A stretch of DNA of 59,789 bases. Source: Sphaerotilus sp. (GTDB lineage Bacteria > Pseudomonadota > Gammaproteobacteria > Burkholderiales > Burkholderiaceae_C). The notes beneath the pieces were generated by a model. It was not told the origin of the DNA, did no database searches, and saw only the letters and a program-made list of their open reading frames with translations. The translations under genes were made by a program, and so were the position numbers. Positions 27,350 to 38,167 of this stretch are shown in pieces (the first letter of the stretch is position 1; every line of letters starts with the position of its first letter). Location: contig NZ_JAAFKF010000008.1 in assembly GCF_013299175.1 (NCBI RefSeq), positions 1 to 59,789 on the forward strand. The letters run 5' to 3'.

Positions 27350-28347
27350 CCACCACCACACCCCCCTCGCCCCGCTACTCGCGCATCGCCGGCACCGGCA
27401 GCGCCCTGCCCCCGCGCCGCCTGACCAACGCCGATCTCGTGGCCGAACTGGCCACGCAAGGCGTCGAATCGTCGGACGAGTGGATCGTGGAGCGCACCGG
27501 CATCCGCGCCCGGCACTTCGTCGGTGCTGACCAAAACGCCAGCGATCTGGCTGTCGAGGCGGGCCGCCACGCCATCGAGGCCGCCGGGCTGACCGGTGCC
27601 GACATCGGCCTGATCATCGTGGCCACCTCGACGCCGGACATGGTGTTCCCGTCCGCCGCGACCATCGTGCAGCGCAAGCTCGGCATCGTGCATGGCTGCC
27701 CCGCCTTCGACGTGCAGGCCGTGTGCTCGGGTTTTGTCTATGCGCTGACCATCGCCGACGCGATGATCCGCACCGGCACCGCCCGCCACGCGCTGGTGAT
27801 CGGTGCCGAGGTGTTCTCGCGCATCCTCGATTTCAAGGACCGCACGACCTGCGTGCTGTTCGGTGACGGGGCTGGCGCCGTGGTGCTGTCGGCCAGCGAG
27901 ACGCCGGGCATCCTTGCCACCGACCTGAACGCCGACGGCCGCCATCTGGACATCCTGTGCGTGCCGGGCACCGTCTCGGGCGGGCAGGTCCTAGGTGATC
28001 CGGTGCTCAAGATGGACGGACAGGCCGTGTTCAAGCTGGCGGTGGGCGTGCTCGAAAAGACCGCCCGCGCCAGCCTCGCCAAGGCCAACCGCCAGGACAG
28101 CGACATCGACTGGCTGATCCCGCACCAGGCCAACATCCGCATCATGCAGAGCACGGCCAGGAAGCTGAAACTGCCGCTGGAGAAGGTGATCGTCACCGTC
28201 GATCAGCATGGCAACACCTCGGCCGCCTCGATCCCGCTGGCGCTGGACACCGGCGTGCGCAGCGGGCGCATCCAGCGTGGCCAGACGCTGTTGCTGGAAG
28301 GCGTCGGCGGCGGGTTCACCTGGGGTTCGGTGCTGGTGGACTACTGA
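27346..28347 (+). CDS. fabH: 3-oxoacyl-ACP synthase III
   Basis: A 333-residue condensing enzyme that starts fatty-acid synthesis from acetyl-CoA and malonyl-ACP. The catalytic triad is visible: Cys127 in [14 protein letters not shown], His260 in [10 protein letters not shown] and Asn290 in [26 protein letters not shown] near residues 42-57 is the usual FabH signature. Full length. The ATG overlaps the plsX stop. Confidence 0.97.
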   Translation: MTTTTPPSPRYSRIAGTGSALPPRRLTNADLVAELATQGVESSDEWIVERTGIRARHFVGADQNASDLAVEAGRHAIEAAGLTGADIGLIIVATSTPDMVFPSAATIVQRKLGIVHGCPAFDVQAVCSGFVYALTIADAMIRTGTARHALVIGAEVFSRILDFKDRTTCVLFGDGAGAVVLSASETPGILATDLNADGRHLDILCVPGTVSGGQVLGDPVLKMDGQAVFKLAVGVLEKTARASLAKANRQDSDIDWLIPHQANIRIMQSTARKLKLPLEKVIVTVDQHGNTSAASIPLALDTGVRSGRIQRGQTLLLEGVGGGFTWGSVLVDY

Positions 28348-28421
28348 GCCACGGCCTGCCCCACGCACACCGCGCATTCCACGCCACGCTTTCTTTGGAC
28401 CCATTCTTCGGATCTCGCACC

Positions 28422-29360
28422 ATGACCGCGTTTGCCTTCGTGTTCCCCGGCCAAGGTTCTCAATCGGTGGGCATGCTCTCCGACTGGGGCGACCACCCTG
28501 CCGTGCGCGCCACCCTCGAAGAGGCCAGTGCCGCCCTGGGTGAAGACATCGCCCGACTGATCGCCGATGGTCCCAAGGAAGCCCTGGACCTGACCACCAA
28601 CACCCAGCCGGTCATGCTGACCGCGGGCATCGCCAGCTACCGGGCGTGGCTGGCCGAGGGCGGCGCCGCGCCGGCTTTCGTCGCGGGCCACTCGCTGGGC
28701 GAGTACACCGCGCTGGTGGCCGCCGGCTGCCTGACATTGGCCGACGCGCTGCCGCTGGTCCGGCTGCGCGCCCAGGCGATGCAGGACGCCGTCCCGGTCG
28801 GCACCGGTGGCATGGCCGCGATCCTCGGACTCGATCCGGCCGCCGTGCGCGAAGGTTGTGCCAAGGCGGCCGCAGAATCAGGCGAAGTGGTCGAAGCCGT
28901 CAACTTCAACGACCCGAAACAGACCGTCATCGCGGGCAGCAAGGCCGGCGTCGAACACGGCTGCGTGGTCCTCAAGGCGATGGGGGCCAAGCGCGCGCTG
29001 TCGCTGCCGGTGTCCGCCCCGTTCCACTCCAGCCTGATGAAGCCTGCAGCGGAGCGTCTGCGCGAGCGGCTGGTGTCGATCGACCTGCAGACGCCGCGGA
29101 TCCCCGTGCTGAACAACGTCGATGTGGCAGTGCAGACCGACCCGGACGCGATCCGCGACGCGCTCTATCGGCAAGCCTTCGGTGCCGTGCGCTGGGTCGA
29201 GCTGGTGGGTGAACTCAAGGCCCGCGGCATGACGCATGTGAGCGAATGCGGCCCCGGCAAGGTGCTGTCCGGCATGGTCAAGCGCATCGACGCCGAACTC
29301 GTCACCACGACTTTCTACGACCCGGCCACGCTGGCCGCTGCCAAGGCCCTGCTCGCATGA
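28422..29360 (+). CDS. fabD: Malonyl-CoA:ACP transacylase
   Basis: A 312-residue enzyme that loads malonate onto ACP. It starts with FVFPGQGSQSVGML. Ser91 is the nucleophile in AGHSLGEYTALV and His202 the partner in SAPFHSSLM. ATG 28422 matches the family start; a frame-open ATG nine codons upstream is less likely. The stop overlaps the fabG start (ATGA). Confidence 0.97.
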   Translation: MTAFAFVFPGQGSQSVGMLSDWGDHPAVRATLEEASAALGEDIARLIADGPKEALDLTTNTQPVMLTAGIASYRAWLAEGGAAPAFVAGHSLGEYTALVAAGCLTLADALPLVRLRAQAMQDAVPVGTGGMAAILGLDPAAVREGCAKAAAESGEVVEAVNFNDPKQTVIAGSKAGVEHGCVVLKAMGAKRALSLPVSAPFHSSLMKPAAERLRERLVSIDLQTPRIPVLNNVDVAVQTDPDAIRDALYRQAFGAVRWVELVGELKARGMTHVSECGPGKVLSGMVKRIDAELVTTTFYDPATLAAAKALLA

Positions 29361-30106
29361 ACGCCCCTGCCCAAGCCCCCCAACAGGTCGCCCTCGTCAC
29401 CGGCGCCAGCCGCGGCATCGGTCGTGCCATTGCCCTGATGCTGGCCCAGCGTGGCTTCAAGGTCATCGGCACGGCCACCAGCGACAGCGGCGCAGCCACC
29501 ATCGGCGAGGCGCTGGCCCCCTTCGGTGGCCTGGGCCTGACGCTCAACGTCACCGACGCCGCGGCGCTGGATGCCACGATCGACAGCATCGTGAAGACCC
29601 ATGGCGGCCTGCACGTGCTGGTCAACAACGCCGGCATCACCCGCGACACGCTGGCGATGCGCCTGAAGGACGACGACTGGGATGCGGTGATCGACACCAA
29701 CCTCAAGTCCGTCTTCCGCGCCTGCCGCGCCGCGATCAAGCCGATGATGAAGCAGCGCTTCGGCCGCATCGTCAACATCACCTCGGTGGTCGGCGCCTCC
29801 GGCAACCCGGGCCAGGCCAACTACTGCGCCTCCAAGGCCGGCGTGGCGGGCATGACCCGCTCGCTGGCCCGCGAACTCGGCAGCCGCAACATCACGGTCA
29901 ACTGCGTCGCCCCCGGCTTCATCGCCACCGACATGACCGAGGTGCTGCCCGACGCCCAGAAGGCCGCGCTGACCGCGCAGATCCCGCTGGGCCGCCTGGG
30001 TTCGCCCGAGGACATCGCCGAAGCGGTAGCCTTCCTGGCGTCGCCTGCGGCCGGTTACATCACCGGAACAGAACTGCACGTCAACGGTGGCATGTACATG
30101 AACTGA
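29357..30106 (+). CDS. fabG: 3-oxoacyl-ACP reductase
   Basis: A 249-residue SDR enzyme, the NADPH-dependent ketoreduction step. The cofactor loop is TGASRGIGRAIA, with NNAG at 90-93. The catalytic residues are Ser143 (ITSVVGASG), Tyr156 and Lys160 (YCASK). It ends with ITGTELHVNGGMYMN, normal for FabG. Coupled to fabD by ATGA. Confidence 0.97.
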   Translation: MNAPAQAPQQVALVTGASRGIGRAIALMLAQRGFKVIGTATSDSGAATIGEALAPFGGLGLTLNVTDAAALDATIDSIVKTHGGLHVLVNNAGITRDTLAMRLKDDDWDAVIDTNLKSVFRACRAAIKPMMKQRFGRIVNITSVVGASGNPGQANYCASKAGVAGMTRSLARELGSRNITVNCVAPGFIATDMTEVLPDAQKAALTAQIPLGRLGSPEDIAEAVAFLASPAAGYITGTELHVNGGMYMN

Positions 30107-30182
30107 TCCGTCCGGAGGGTCCGACTTCTGCCCTGCGCGGACCCCCCGGGCAGCTTCCGAGTGACTTGTCGCACGGAACCCT

Positions 30183-30188
30183 TAGAAT
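30183..30188 (+). promoter_or_regulatory. Candidate -10 element (TAGAAT) before acpP
   Basis: TAGAATCGCAGG lies in the 120-base fabG-acpP gap, 38 bases before the acpP ATG, and closely resembles TAGAATCGAAGG before rpmF. No good -35 is visible at 17 bases. A dedicated acpP promoter is expected because ACP is needed in large amounts. Confidence 0.45.
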
Positions 30189-30226
30189 CGCAGGCTGTTT
30201 TGTACCAACCCTCTCGGAGGAGAGAA

Positions 30227-30463
30227 ATGAGCGACATCGAAGCACGCGTCAAGAAGATCATCGCCGAACAACTCGGTGTGGCCGAAGACGACGTCAAACC
30301 TGAAAAATCATTCGTGGCTGACCTCGGTGCCGATTCGCTGGACACGGTCGAACTCGTGATGGCGCTGGAAGACGAATTCGGCATCGAGATTCCCGATGAA
30401 GAGGCCGAGAAGATCACCACCGTCAAGGCGGCGATCGACTACGCCACGGCCAACGCCAAGTAA
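30227..30463 (+). CDS. acpP: Acyl carrier protein
   Basis: A 78-residue acidic carrier protein. The phosphopantetheine attachment Ser37 lies in [26 protein letters not shown] at 30217-30222 is a strong ribosome binding site before ATG 30227. It sits between fabG and fabF, and AcpS, which activates it, is encoded at 43064-43462. Confidence 0.98.
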   Translation: MSDIEARVKKIIAEQLGVAEDDVKPEKSFVADLGADSLDTVELVMALEDEFGIEIPDEEAEKITTVKAAIDYATANAK

Positions 30464-30490
30464 ACCGCACGCTCAACCGCACGTAAACGC

Positions 30491-31735
30491 ATGACCCGTC
30501 GCCGTATTGTCGTGACCGGTCTGGGCCTCGTCACCCCGGTGGGCAACACCGTGGACGAGTCCTGGGCCAACATCGTGGCCGGACAATCCGGTATCGATCA
30601 TGTGACCCGCTTCGATGCATCGAACATGTCGGTGCGTTTTGCGGGTGAGGTGAAAGGCTTCCGGATCGAGGACTACATCCCCGCGAAAGAAGCCCGTCAC
30701 ATGGATACCTTCATCCATTACGGCATCGCGGCGTCGCTGCAGGCGATCCGGGATTCCGGCTTGCCGACGGGCGATGCGCTGAGCGAAGAACTCGCCGAGC
30801 GCATCGGCGTGATGGTCGGCTCGGGCATCGGTGGCCTGCCGCTGATCGAGGCGACCAACGATGAATACCGTGCCCGCGGCCCGCGGCGGATTTCGCCGTT
30901 CTTCGTGCCCGCCTCGATCATCAACATGATTTCCGGTCATGTGTCGATCCTGAGCGGCTTCAAGGGCCCGAACCTGGCCATCGTGACCGCCTGCTCCACC
31001 GGGCTGCACAGCATCGGCATGGCCGCCCGCATGATCGAACACGGCGACGTGGACGTGATGGTGGCCGGCGGCGCCGAAGCAACCGTCTCGCCGCTGGGCA
31101 TGGGCGGTTTCGCGTCGGCCAAGGCGCTGTCCACGCGCAACGACGATCCCAAGACGGCCTCTCGCCCCTGGGACAAGGACCGCGACGGCTTCGTGCTCGG
31201 TGAAGGTGCCGGCGTGATGGTCGTCGAGGAATACGAACACGCCAAGAAGCGCGGCGCCAAGATCTATGCCGAAATCTCCGGTTTCGGCATGAGCGGCGAC
31301 GCGTACCACATGACTGCACCCAACGTGGACGGCCCCCGCCGCTCGATGCAGATGGCCTTGCGCAACGCCGGCCTCAACGCCGACGCCGTGCAGTATGTCA
31401 ACGCCCACGGCACCTCGACCCCGCTGGGTGACGCCAACGAGACCAACGCGATCAAGCTCGCCTTCGGCGACCACGCGAACAAGCTCGTGGTGAACTCCAC
31501 CAAGTCGATGACCGGGCACCTCCTGGGTGGCGCGGGTGGCATCGAATCGGTATTCACGGCGCTCGCGCTGCACCACCAGATCTCGCCACCGACGATCAAC
31601 CTCTTCAACCAGGATCCGGCCTGCGATCTCGACTACTGCGCCAACACCGCACGCGAGATGCGGATCGACGTGGCCGTCAAGAACAACTTCGGTTTCGGCG
31701 GCACCAACGGCACGCTGGTTTTCCGCCGCGTCTGA
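30491..31735 (+). CDS. fabF: 3-oxoacyl-ACP synthase II
   Basis: A 414-residue elongating condensing enzyme. Cys168 (VTACSTGLHS), His306 (NAHGTSTPLGD) and His343 (STKSMTGHLLG) form the Cys-His-His centre. The C-terminal NNFGFGGTNGTLVF is typical. It follows acpP by 27 bases and is the last fatty-acid gene of the cluster. Confidence 0.98.
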   Translation: MTRRRIVVTGLGLVTPVGNTVDESWANIVAGQSGIDHVTRFDASNMSVRFAGEVKGFRIEDYIPAKEARHMDTFIHYGIAASLQAIRDSGLPTGDALSEELAERIGVMVGSGIGGLPLIEATNDEYRARGPRRISPFFVPASIINMISGHVSILSGFKGPNLAIVTACSTGLHSIGMAARMIEHGDVDVMVAGGAEATVSPLGMGGFASAKALSTRNDDPKTASRPWDKDRDGFVLGEGAGVMVVEEYEHAKKRGAKIYAEISGFGMSGDAYHMTAPNVDGPRRSMQMALRNAGLNADAVQYVNAHGTSTPLGDANETNAIKLAFGDHANKLVVNSTKSMTGHLLGGAGGIESVFTALALHHQISPPTINLFNQDPACDLDYCANTAREMRIDVAVKNNFGFGGTNGTLVFRRV

Positions 31736-31768
31736 CCACCGCCACCACCACCAGCACACGGGTCGGCG

Positions 31769-32260
31769 ATGCACCACGCGCCTGCCCTGACGCTGACCCT
31801 GCAGCCAGACCCCCTCTGGCGCCTGGGGCTGCGGGCGGGTGGCGGCATGGGGGTGCTCACCGTGGTGGGCTGGCTGGGCTGGCACACCGCGCAAGCCGGT
31901 CCACCCGGCTGGCCGATGTGGGCGGCGGCGACCTTGTCGGCGATCCCTGCCCTGTGGTTGCTCCTGCCAGCGCACCCTGCGGCACAACAACGCGGCACGC
32001 TGATCTGGCAGCCAGCGGACGGCCTGTGGCACCTGCAACGCACTGCGAACGGCAAAACCTGCGCGCCGCCACGCCTCGGCCAGATCGACTGCATGGTCGC
32101 GGGACAGGACTGGCTGCTGCTGCGCCACGGCGGGCCCGACATCCCCTCGGCGTGGATTCCCGTGTCGCGCCGCGCACATGCCGCGCAGTGGCATGCCCTG
32201 CGCTGTGCAGTGTTCAGCCCCGGTTCGATCCGGCCCACAGACCCCATGCCCGATGAGTGA
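31769..32260 (+). CDS. Small membrane protein resembling YgfX (CptA), unknown function
   Basis: A 163-residue protein with two hydrophobic segments (about 26-42 and 49-66) and a C-terminal cytoplasmic part. The end pattern (WLLLRHGG..., AWIPVSRRAHAAQWHALRCAV) resembles the end of YgfX-family proteins, where a Trp-containing strand precedes a W-x-x-LR helix. The similarity is to the layout and a few residues only, so the family call is tentative. It overlaps rpoE by 8 bases and must be co-expressed with it. The sequence is coding by codon use (high third-position G+C) and by its packing between fabF and rpoE. Confidence 0.65.
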   Translation: MHHAPALTLTLQPDPLWRLGLRAGGGMGVLTVVGWLGWHTAQAGPPGWPMWAAATLSAIPALWLLLPAHPAAQQRGTLIWQPADGLWHLQRTANGKTCAPPRLGQIDCMVAGQDWLLLRHGGPDIPSAWIPVSRRAHAAQWHALRCAVFSPGSIRPTDPMPDE

Positions 32261-32861
32261 CGACACCGATCAGTTGCTGGTGGAGCGGGTCAAGCGCGGC
32301 GAGGTACATGCCTTCGAGATGCTGGTGGTCAAGTACCAGCGCCGCATCGAGCGCCTGATCGGCCGTTTCGTGCGCGACGTGGACCTCGTGCCCGACCTTG
32401 CGCAGGAAACCTTCATCCGCGCCTACCGGGCCATGCCGCAGTTCCGGGGCGAGAGCGCGTTCTACACCTGGCTCTACCGCATCGCCGTCAACACCGCCAA
32501 GAAAGCCTTGTCGGACATGAAACGTGATCCGGTGCTGACGGAAAGCGCGCTGGCCTCGTCTTCTGACGACGACGATGAAACTAACCGTCCCCGACACGAA
32601 CTAAGCCATGACGAGACGCCCGAGGCACTGATGGCCAGCCGCGAAATCGCGACCACGGTCAACAACGCCATCGACGCCTTGCCGGACGATCTGCGACAAG
32701 CCATTCTGCTGCGCGAGATCGAAGGGCTTTCGTACGAAGAGATTGCCTTGGCCATGGCATGTCCGATCGGCACGGTTCGCTCGCGCATTTTCCGCGCCCG
32801 CGAAGCGATTGCCGTGAAGCTGCGCCCCTTGCTGGATACGAAACAGGGCCAACGCTGGTGA
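32253..32861 (+). CDS. rpoE: RNA polymerase sigma factor sigma-E
   Basis: A 202-residue ECF sigma factor of the RpoE/AlgU type, directing the envelope-stress response. Region 2 is at FEMLVVKYQRRIERLIGRFV through DLVPDLAQETFIRAYRAMPQ, region 4 at LPDDLRQAILLREIEGLSYE and GTVRSRIFRAREAI. ATG 32253 gives the family start. The following rseA and rseB genes encode its membrane-bound inhibitor system, and mucD the protease that relieves stress. A short linker of four Asp residues lies between regions 2 and 4. Confidence 0.96.
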   Translation: MSDDTDQLLVERVKRGEVHAFEMLVVKYQRRIERLIGRFVRDVDLVPDLAQETFIRAYRAMPQFRGESAFYTWLYRIAVNTAKKALSDMKRDPVLTESALASSSDDDDETNRPRHELSHDETPEALMASREIATTVNNAIDALPDDLRQAILLREIEGLSYEEIALAMACPIGTVRSRIFRAREAIAVKLRPLLDTKQGQRW

Positions 32862-32886
32862 TGCGCGGCCTTGCCTGGAGTGCCTG

Positions 32887-33480
32887 ATGACCGAACCCGA
32901 CCTGCCCGATGACCGGACCTGCGCCCGTGCGCAACTGTCGTCGCTGATGGATGGCGACAGCACGTCCGACGCCGTTGCCGCGTCCTGCCGCGAATGGAAG
33001 CAGGACGCCGACGTCCGTGCCCAGTGGCACGCCTACCACCTGATCGGCGACGTGCTGCGCTCGGAAGACCTGTCCCGACGCAGCGGCGCCGATGCCGCGT
33101 TCCTGCAGGCGGTGCGTACACGCCTGGCGCAGGAACCCGTGGTACTGGCGCCGACGGCGGTGGCCCCCACGGCCACCGGCGGGCGCCACTCCCGTTTTCA
33201 CCTGCGCCGCTGGGTGGCACCGGTCGGGATGGCGGCGGGCGTGGCGCTGGTGGCGGGTGCTGTGCTGGTCACTCGACCGGGCGGTCAGGACAGCCAGACC
33301 CTGGCCACCGCCTCCCGCAGCGACACGGCCCGCACCGCCGCCGCGCTGAAAGCCGCGCAGCCGGATGCCGAACTGGTCCGCTACCTCGACGCGCACCAGC
33401 AGTTCCCCGGCACCCCGGCCCTCGGTCCTGCGCCGGGCTTCATGCGCAGCGCCGCCTACGAGCCGATGCCGTCGCGATGA
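32887..33480 (+). CDS. rseA: Anti-sigma-E factor RseA
   Basis: A 197-residue single-pass membrane protein. The N-terminal sigma-binding part has AQLSSLMDGDSTSD and WHAYHLIGDVLRSEDL, typical of RseA/MucA. One membrane helix (about 112-127, APVGMAAGVALVAGAVLV) separates it from a periplasmic tail. It holds RpoE at the membrane until cleaved. The stop overlaps rseB as ATGA. Confidence 0.9.
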   Translation: MTEPDLPDDRTCARAQLSSLMDGDSTSDAVAASCREWKQDADVRAQWHAYHLIGDVLRSEDLSRRSGADAAFLQAVRTRLAQEPVVLAPTAVAPTATGGRHSRFHLRRWVAPVGMAAGVALVAGAVLVTRPGGQDSQTLATASRSDTARTAAALKAAQPDAELVRYLDAHQQFPGTPALGPAPGFMRSAAYEPMPSR

Positions 33481-34532
33481 GCCCCCCGTTCGACGTCCGG
33501 CACCGCATCCGCTGGAAGGCCACGGCCGCGCTGGTCGGTGTGCTCGCCAGCCCGATGCCGGTGGTCTGGGCCGGCAGTCCCCCGCAGGACACCGTGGCGA
33601 TCGTGAAGCGCATCCAGGACGCCGCGCTGCGCCGCAGTTTCGTGGGCACCTACGTGGTCAGCCACGGCGGCCACATGACCAGCTCGCGCATCACCCACTT
33701 CTGCGATGGCCGCGACCAGATCGAGCGCATCGAGGCGCTGGACGGCCAGATGCGCCAGGTCTACCGCCACAACGACACCGTGCATGTGCTCTGGCCCGGC
33801 ACCCGCACGGCGCTGATCGAGCAGCGCGAACTCGTCGGCCGCTTCCCCTCGCCGCTGCAGCCCGGCGACGGCGCACAGCTCGACCAGTACGAACTGCAGA
33901 CCGGCGACGACGAACGCATCGCGGGCCACGCGGCACAGGTCGTGGTGTTCAAGCCGCGCGATGCCCTGCGCTTTCCGCGGCGGCTCTGGCTGGAACGCCG
34001 CACCGGGCTGCTGCTGCGCTCGGACCTGCTCAACGAGCGGGGCGAGGTGCTCGAATCGGCCTCGTTCTCGGAGCTGCAGCTCCACGTCAAGCTGTCGGCC
34101 CAGACGCTGCTGCAGGAGATGCACCGGCTCGATGGCTACAAGGTCAGCAAGCCGGTCTACACCGCCACCACCCTCGACAACGAAGGCTGGACGCTGCACA
34201 CACCCGTGCCGGGGTTCGAGACCCGCCAGATCGTGCGCCGACCGATGGCCCCGTGGATCGCCCGAACGGCAGCCCCCGGTGCATCGGCGGCAGGCGCGTC
34301 CGGCGACACCACCACCATGGTCCAGGCGGTCTACAGCGACGGCCTGACCCACGTCTCGGTCTTCATCGAACCCTTTGTCGCCGCACTGCACAAGCGCGAA
34401 GTGCCGGCCACGGTCGGCAGCACGAGTGCGCTGAGCCGCCGCAACGGCGACTGGTGGATCACCGCCGTGGGGGCCGTGCCGGTCACGGCACTGCAGCAGT
34501 TCGTCGATGGCCTGGAGCGGCGCAAGCCCTGA
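33477..34532 (+). CDS. rseB: Sigma-E regulatory protein RseB/MucB
   Basis: A 351-residue periplasmic protein that binds RseA and shields it from proteolysis. A signal peptide spans about residues 1-32. The MucB/RseB N-terminal lipid-sensing fold follows with FVGTYVVSHGGHMTSSRITH and PRRLWLERRTGLLLRSDLLN. The C-terminal domain (about 230-350) includes QAVYSDGLTHVSVFIEP. ATG 33477 overlaps the rseA stop. Confidence 0.93.
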   Translation: MSPPFDVRHRIRWKATAALVGVLASPMPVVWAGSPPQDTVAIVKRIQDAALRRSFVGTYVVSHGGHMTSSRITHFCDGRDQIERIEALDGQMRQVYRHNDTVHVLWPGTRTALIEQRELVGRFPSPLQPGDGAQLDQYELQTGDDERIAGHAAQVVVFKPRDALRFPRRLWLERRTGLLLRSDLLNERGEVLESASFSELQLHVKLSAQTLLQEMHRLDGYKVSKPVYTATTLDNEGWTLHTPVPGFETRQIVRRPMAPWIARTAAPGASAAGASGDTTTMVQAVYSDGLTHVSVFIEPFVAALHKREVPATVGSTSALSRRNGDWWITAVGAVPVTALQQFVDGLERRKP

Positions 34533-34601
34533 GAAACCACGCCGAATCCGCTCCGTTTCATACTGTTTTGTCCTTTCTTCCTGACCGCACTGGAACCACC
34601 G

Positions 34602-36149
34602 ATGCCCGATTTCAATGTCCGACATGCTTCACGTCGCTGGCTGATCGCTGCAGCGGCGTTGATCACCTCGGTCGGCCTGGCCACGACGCTGGTGAGCCAC
34701 CGCGACGCGACGGCCCAGTCGTCCGCAGCCACACCGTCGGCCACCAGCACGCCCCTCGTGCGCGGCCTGCCTGACTTCGCCGATCTGGTGGAGCAGGTCG
34801 GCCCGGCCGTCGTCAACATCCGCACCTCGACCAAAGCCGCCGCCGCCACCGCCGGCCAGGAAGGCGCCCCGGACGCCGAGATGCAGGAGTTCTTCCGCCG
34901 CTTCTTCGGCATCCCGATTCCCCGCCCGCAAGACCCGCGCCGCGGCCAGCCGCAGCCCCAGCAACCGCAACCCGATGACGGCGAAGGGGGCGGCACACCG
35001 CGCGGCGTCGGCTCCGGCTTCATCATCGCGGCCGACGGTCTGGTGATGACCAACGCCCACGTCGTCGAGGGGGCGGACGAGGTCGTCGTGCGCCTGGCTG
35101 ACAAGCGCGAGTTCAAGGCCAAGGTCGTCGGCGCCGACAAGCGCACCGACGTGGCCGTGCTCAAGATCGAGGCCAGCGGCCTGCCCGCCGTGCGCTTCGG
35201 CGATGTGGGCAAGCTGCGGGTCGGGGAATGGGTGATCGCCATCGGTTCGCCCTTCGACCTGGACAACACCGTCACCGCCGGCATCGTCAGTGCCAAGGCG
35301 CGCGACACCGGCGACCTGCTGCCCTTCATCCAGACCGACGTGGCGATCAACCCCGGCAACTCCGGCGGCCCGCTGATCAACATGCGCGGCGAGGTGGTGG
35401 GCATCAACTCGCAGATCTACAGCCGCTCGGGCGGCTACATGGGCATCTCGTTCGCGATCCCCATCGACGAGGCGACCCGCATCGCCGAACAGCTCAAGTC
35501 CGGCGGCCGGGTCGTGCGCGGGCGCATCGGCGTGCAGATCGGCGAAGTCACCAAGGACGTGGCCGAATCGCTGGGGCTGCCCAAGGCGGCAGGGGCGCTG
35601 GTGCGTTCGGTCGAGCCGGGTGGTCCTGCTGAAAAGGCGGGGCTGGAGGCCGGCGACATCGTGACCCGCTTCGACGGCAAGGTGGTGGACAAATGGAGCG
35701 ACCTGCCGCGTCTGGTCGGCAACACCAAGCCGGGGACCAAGAGCACGCTGCAGGTGCTGCGCCGTGGTGCGACGCGCGACCTCGCGGTCACGGTGGCCGA
35801 ACTGGAGCCGGAAGTCCGTCCCGTCGCCCAGCGCGGCAAGGCCGACCCCAAGGCCCCGCCCGCCAGCACGCAGATTGCCTCGCTCGGCCTGACCCTCGTG
35901 GACCTCACCGCCGAGCAGCGCAAGGAACTCAAGCTCAAGGGCGGCGTACTGATCACCGCTGCAGAAGGTCCGGCCGCCCGTGCCGGCGTGCAGGAAGGCG
36001 ACCTGGTGCTGGCGGTGGCCAACAGCGAGGTGAGCGATGCGCGGCAGTTCGAGGCGCTGGTGGGCAAGCTGGACAAGGCCCGCCCGGTCAACCTGCTGCT
36101 GCGCCGTGGCGACGCGGCGCAGTACGTGGTGATCCGCCCCGGACGCTGA
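34602..36149 (+). CDS. mucD: Periplasmic serine protease MucD/DegP
   Basis: A 515-residue HtrA-family protease/chaperone. The signal peptide covers about residues 1-38. The catalytic triad is His153 (TNAHVV), Asp183 (KRTDVAVL) and Ser254 (NPGNSGGPLIN). Two PDZ domains follow: the first near 290-385 with GVQIGEVTKDVAESLG and GGPAEKAGLEAGDIV, the second near 425-510 with GVLITAAEGPAARAGV. It lies 69 bases after rseB in the sigma-E operon and is followed by a hairpin-T8 terminator. Confidence 0.95.
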   Translation: MPDFNVRHASRRWLIAAAALITSVGLATTLVSHRDATAQSSAATPSATSTPLVRGLPDFADLVEQVGPAVVNIRTSTKAAAATAGQEGAPDAEMQEFFRRFFGIPIPRPQDPRRGQPQPQQPQPDDGEGGGTPRGVGSGFIIAADGLVMTNAHVVEGADEVVVRLADKREFKAKVVGADKRTDVAVLKIEASGLPAVRFGDVGKLRVGEWVIAIGSPFDLDNTVTAGIVSAKARDTGDLLPFIQTDVAINPGNSGGPLINMRGEVVGINSQIYSRSGGYMGISFAIPIDEATRIAEQLKSGGRVVRGRIGVQIGEVTKDVAESLGLPKAAGALVRSVEPGGPAEKAGLEAGDIVTRFDGKVVDKWSDLPRLVGNTKPGTKSTLQVLRRGATRDLAVTVAELEPEVRPVAQRGKADPKAPPASTQIASLGLTLVDLTAEQRKELKLKGGVLITAAEGPAARAGVQEGDLVLAVANSEVSDARQFEALVGKLDKARPVNLLLRRGDAAQYVVIRPGR

Positions 36150-36205
36150 CGCTGGCCCAGCGCCGCTGCACAGGCCACCAGAACCGGCCCCGACCAGCGG
36201 CGCGC

Positions 36206-36211
36206 TACAAT
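36206..36211 (+). promoter_or_regulatory. Candidate -10 element (TACAAT) before lepA
   Basis: TACAATCG lies 57 bases after the mucD stop and 113 bases before the lepA ATG. A transcript from here would begin about 36218 and run through the hairpin-T8 at 36259-36292 before reaching lepA. There is no clear -35. Confidence 0.4.
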
Positions 36212-36258
36212 CGCCCACCCACACTGCGACCGGGCTACCCGAAGTACACGCGTGTTGG

Positions 36259-36292
36259 AAGGCGCGTCAACGCTAGGACGTGCCTTTTTTTT
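36259..36292 (+). terminator. Intrinsic terminator between mucD and lepA
   Basis: AAGGCGCGTC (36259-36268) pairs with GACGTGCCTT (36277-36286) over ten positions with one G-U, leaving an 8-base loop. It runs directly into eight T residues (36285-36292). It would end the sigma-E operon. It lies 26 bases before the lepA start codon and downstream of a promoter-like hexamer, so it may also attenuate lepA or define a short RNA. Confidence 0.8.
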
Positions 36293-36318
36293 GTCGCCGC
36301 GCGCATGCCCCCAGGCCC

Positions 36319-38127
<1,809 letters not shown>

Positions 38128-38167
38128 GCGCACCACCCCGCTCCTCACCACACCAACCGGACGAACG

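Noticed and set aside
30473-32266. A 597-codon minus-strand frame opposite fabF and the YgfX-like gene
   Set aside because: It is antisense to FabF with all catalytic residues, has no start signal and matches nothing recognisable.
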